Part shown: positions 14,410 through 15,104 of the stretch, piece by piece
Position numbering within the stretch: the stretch's first letter is position 1
How the letters are laid out: each line of letters opens with the position of its first letter
Assembly: GCA_905201175.1 (NCBI GenBank)
Contig: CAJKNC010000034.1
Span: 1-15,104 of the forward strand
Direction: 5' to 3'
DNA length: 15,104 nucleotides
Source of the DNA: an uncultured Succinatimonas sp.
GTDB lineage: Bacteria; Pseudomonadota; Gammaproteobacteria; Enterobacterales; Succinivibrionaceae
Notes under the pieces: model-generated
What the model was told of the DNA's origin: nothing
Seen by the model: the letters and a program-made list of their open reading frames with translations, nothing else
Databases searched by the model: none
Translations under genes and position numbers: made by a program

Positions 14410-14838
14410 TTATTCAGCCTGAGCTTCAGCAGCCTGCTCAGCAACTTCAGCCTCAGCAGTCTCAGCCTCGACTTTACGAGCTGCACGCTCGCCTTCTTCG
14501 TCACGCGGACGACGCTCATCACGAGCCTTCATCATCGGGGACTGCTCAGTTACCGGCTCTTCGGTACGCAGAACGAGGTTACGAATTACAGCATCATTGT
14601 AGCGGAAGTTTTCTTCGATAGCATCGATAGCTTCCTGAGAGGCTTCAATGTTCATTAAAACATAGTGAGCCTTGTGTAATTTCTGAATAGGGTAAGCCAG
14701 CTGACGACGACCCCAGTTCTCAAGACGGTGTACCTTACCGCCGCTCTTCTCGATTTCGCTCTTATAGCGCTCGATCATGCCAGGTACCTGATCGGACTGA
14801 TCCGGATGTACCAAAAAAACAATTTCGTAGTTACGCAT
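14410..14838 (-). CDS. rpsF: 30S ribosomal protein S6 (bS6)
   Basis: bS6 assembles with bS18 into the 30S platform. The first 100 residues match E. coli closely: [42 protein letters not shown] and the tail segment [15 protein letters not shown]. The C-terminal tail of about 30 residues is Ala/Glu-rich ([15 protein letters not shown]) rather than the poly-Glu end that RimK extends in E. coli. The gene opens the operon, with AAGGGG as Shine-Dalgarno 7 bases before the ATG; that site lies inside a predicted S6:S18 leader fold. Confidence 0.97.
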   Translation of the reverse strand: MRNYEIVFLVHPDQSDQVPGMIERYKSEIEKSGGKVHRLENWGRRQLAYPIQKLHKAHYVLMNIEASQEAIDAIEENFRYNDAVIRNLVLRTEEPVTEQSPMMKARDERRPRDEEGERAARKVEAETAEAEVAEQAAEAQAE

Positions 14839-14847
14839 TAAAATGCC

Positions 14848-14894
14848 CCTTACGGATTAATAGTCTGACAAATCAGTCAAATTATCAGACAAGG
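14848..14894 (-). promoter_or_regulatory. S6:S18-binding autoregulatory leader of the rpsF operon
   Basis: On the minus strand the 5' leader folds as follows. P1 pairs CCTT (14894-14891) with AAGG (14851-14848), extendable by two wobble pairs. P2 pairs GTCTGA (14890-14885) with TCAGAC (14868-14863) around a 16-base loop. Between P2 and the 3' side of P1 is the trinucleotide CCG (14855-14853). A CCG flanked by a hairpin and a closing helix is the hallmark of the published S6:S18 mRNA-binding motif, which mimics the 16S rRNA site. P1's 3' strand is the rpsF Shine-Dalgarno (AAGGGG), so binding of surplus S6:S18 should block translation. Fold is by eye; repression is inferred from the family. Confidence 0.7.
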
Positions 14895-14934
14895 AAGCTT
14901 ATGTAGTCTAAAAACCACATGACTGAGTGCAACT

Positions 14935-14962
14935 ATTATAGACTTTTAAACGCTGTTGGCAA
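14935..14962 (-). promoter_or_regulatory. Sigma-70 promoter of the rpsF operon
   Basis: Minus strand: -35 TTGCCA (14962-14957), a 16-base spacer and a perfect -10 TATAAT (14940-14935). Transcription would begin near 14928, giving a leader of about 90 bases that contains the S6:S18 motif. An A-rich stretch lies upstream of the -35. This is the only consensus-quality promoter I found in the window. Confidence 0.8.
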
Positions 14963-15057
14963 GTGTTTTTTTAAGATTATTGCACCGCAGAATTTTATAG
15001 CTTCAGTCTTAATGCCGAATAAAGCTTCAGGCATAAAAAAGCGCTTTAACTAGTATG

Positions 15058-15095
15058 AACCCCATTATTGATCACATGATTGATAATGGGGTTTT
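15058..15095 (+). terminator. Long hairpin with T-tract at the window edge
   Basis: AACCCCATTAT (15058-15068) and ATAATGGGGTT (15083-15093) are exactly complementary, and the stem can continue inward through two wobble and several standard pairs. TTTT follows on the plus strand, as in an intrinsic terminator. However, no plus-strand gene precedes it in the window. The hairpin is followed immediately by ATGAAA (15099-15104), so it may instead be the leader of a gene that begins at the edge. On the minus strand it has no T-tract. Confidence 0.5.
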
Positions 15096-15104
15096 GTTAT
15101 GAAA

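Noticed and set aside
14397..14621. Plus-strand open frame of 74 codons
   Set aside because: It is the antisense shadow of the Ala/Glu-rich 3' end of rpsF; no family resemblance and a low-complexity Gln/Leu product.
15013..15033. TGCC/GGCA hairpin upstream of the rpsF promoter as a terminator
   Set aside because: Short, bulged stem with no T-tract on either exit side.
1..15104. CRISPR array, tRNA or rRNA genes, prophage or defence island
   Set aside because: No direct-repeat array, cloverleaf, ribosomal RNA stretch or recognisable defence or phage gene was seen; nearly all sequence is explained by housekeeping genes and one IS.

Overview
The window looks like a mosaic of two unrelated bacteria joined at an insertion sequence. 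Bases 1-1495 are AT-rich and read like a gut Firmicute, probably Erysipelotrichaceae-like. They hold the last codons of one GH4 glycosidase and a nearly complete tandem paralog (6-phospho-alpha-glucosidase type), closed by an intrinsic terminator. Bases 1496-2603 are a complete insertion sequence with 23-bp terminal inverted repeats and a zinc-ribbon/DDE transposase of the IS1595 (ISXO2-like) kind. From 2604 to the end everything reads as a gammaproteobacterium, judged by gene order and by protein similarity recalled from E. coli. An anaerobic gut Succinivibrionaceae-type organism is my guess, not something proven here.

The gammaproteobacterial part starts inside holA, whose N-terminal ~40% is missing exactly at the insertion-sequence edge. 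A compact plus-strand run of cell-envelope and ribosome-maturation genes follows: nadD, rsfS, rlmH, mrdA (PBP2), mrdB (RodA), mltB, rlpA, dacA, ybeD and a sanA-like gene. Most are translationally coupled by ATGA/GTGA overlaps or gaps of a few bases. PBP2 and RodA are the elongasome synthase pair; MltB, RlpA and DacA cleave or trim peptidoglycan; SanA is an inner-membrane envelope-barrier protein. lipB-lipA, which follow ybeD in E. coli, are replaced by sanA.

On the minus strand, convergent with this run, lie an orphan Dam-type adenine methyltransferase and then the ribosomal operon rpsF-rpsR-rplI, which lacks the priB gene found between rpsF and rpsR in E. coli. The operon has a strong promoter, an intrinsic terminator, and a 5' leader that folds like the S6:S18-binding autoregulatory motif (CCG between hairpin P2 and a P1 helix that includes the Shine-Dalgarno).

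I see no defence system, CRISPR array, tRNA, rRNA or prophage. The points most worth following are the species-chimeric junction, which is most simply an assembly chimera at a repeated insertion sequence, the S6:S18 leader, the two-Shine-Dalgarno hairpin leader of mltB, and the missing AUG of the GH4 gene.
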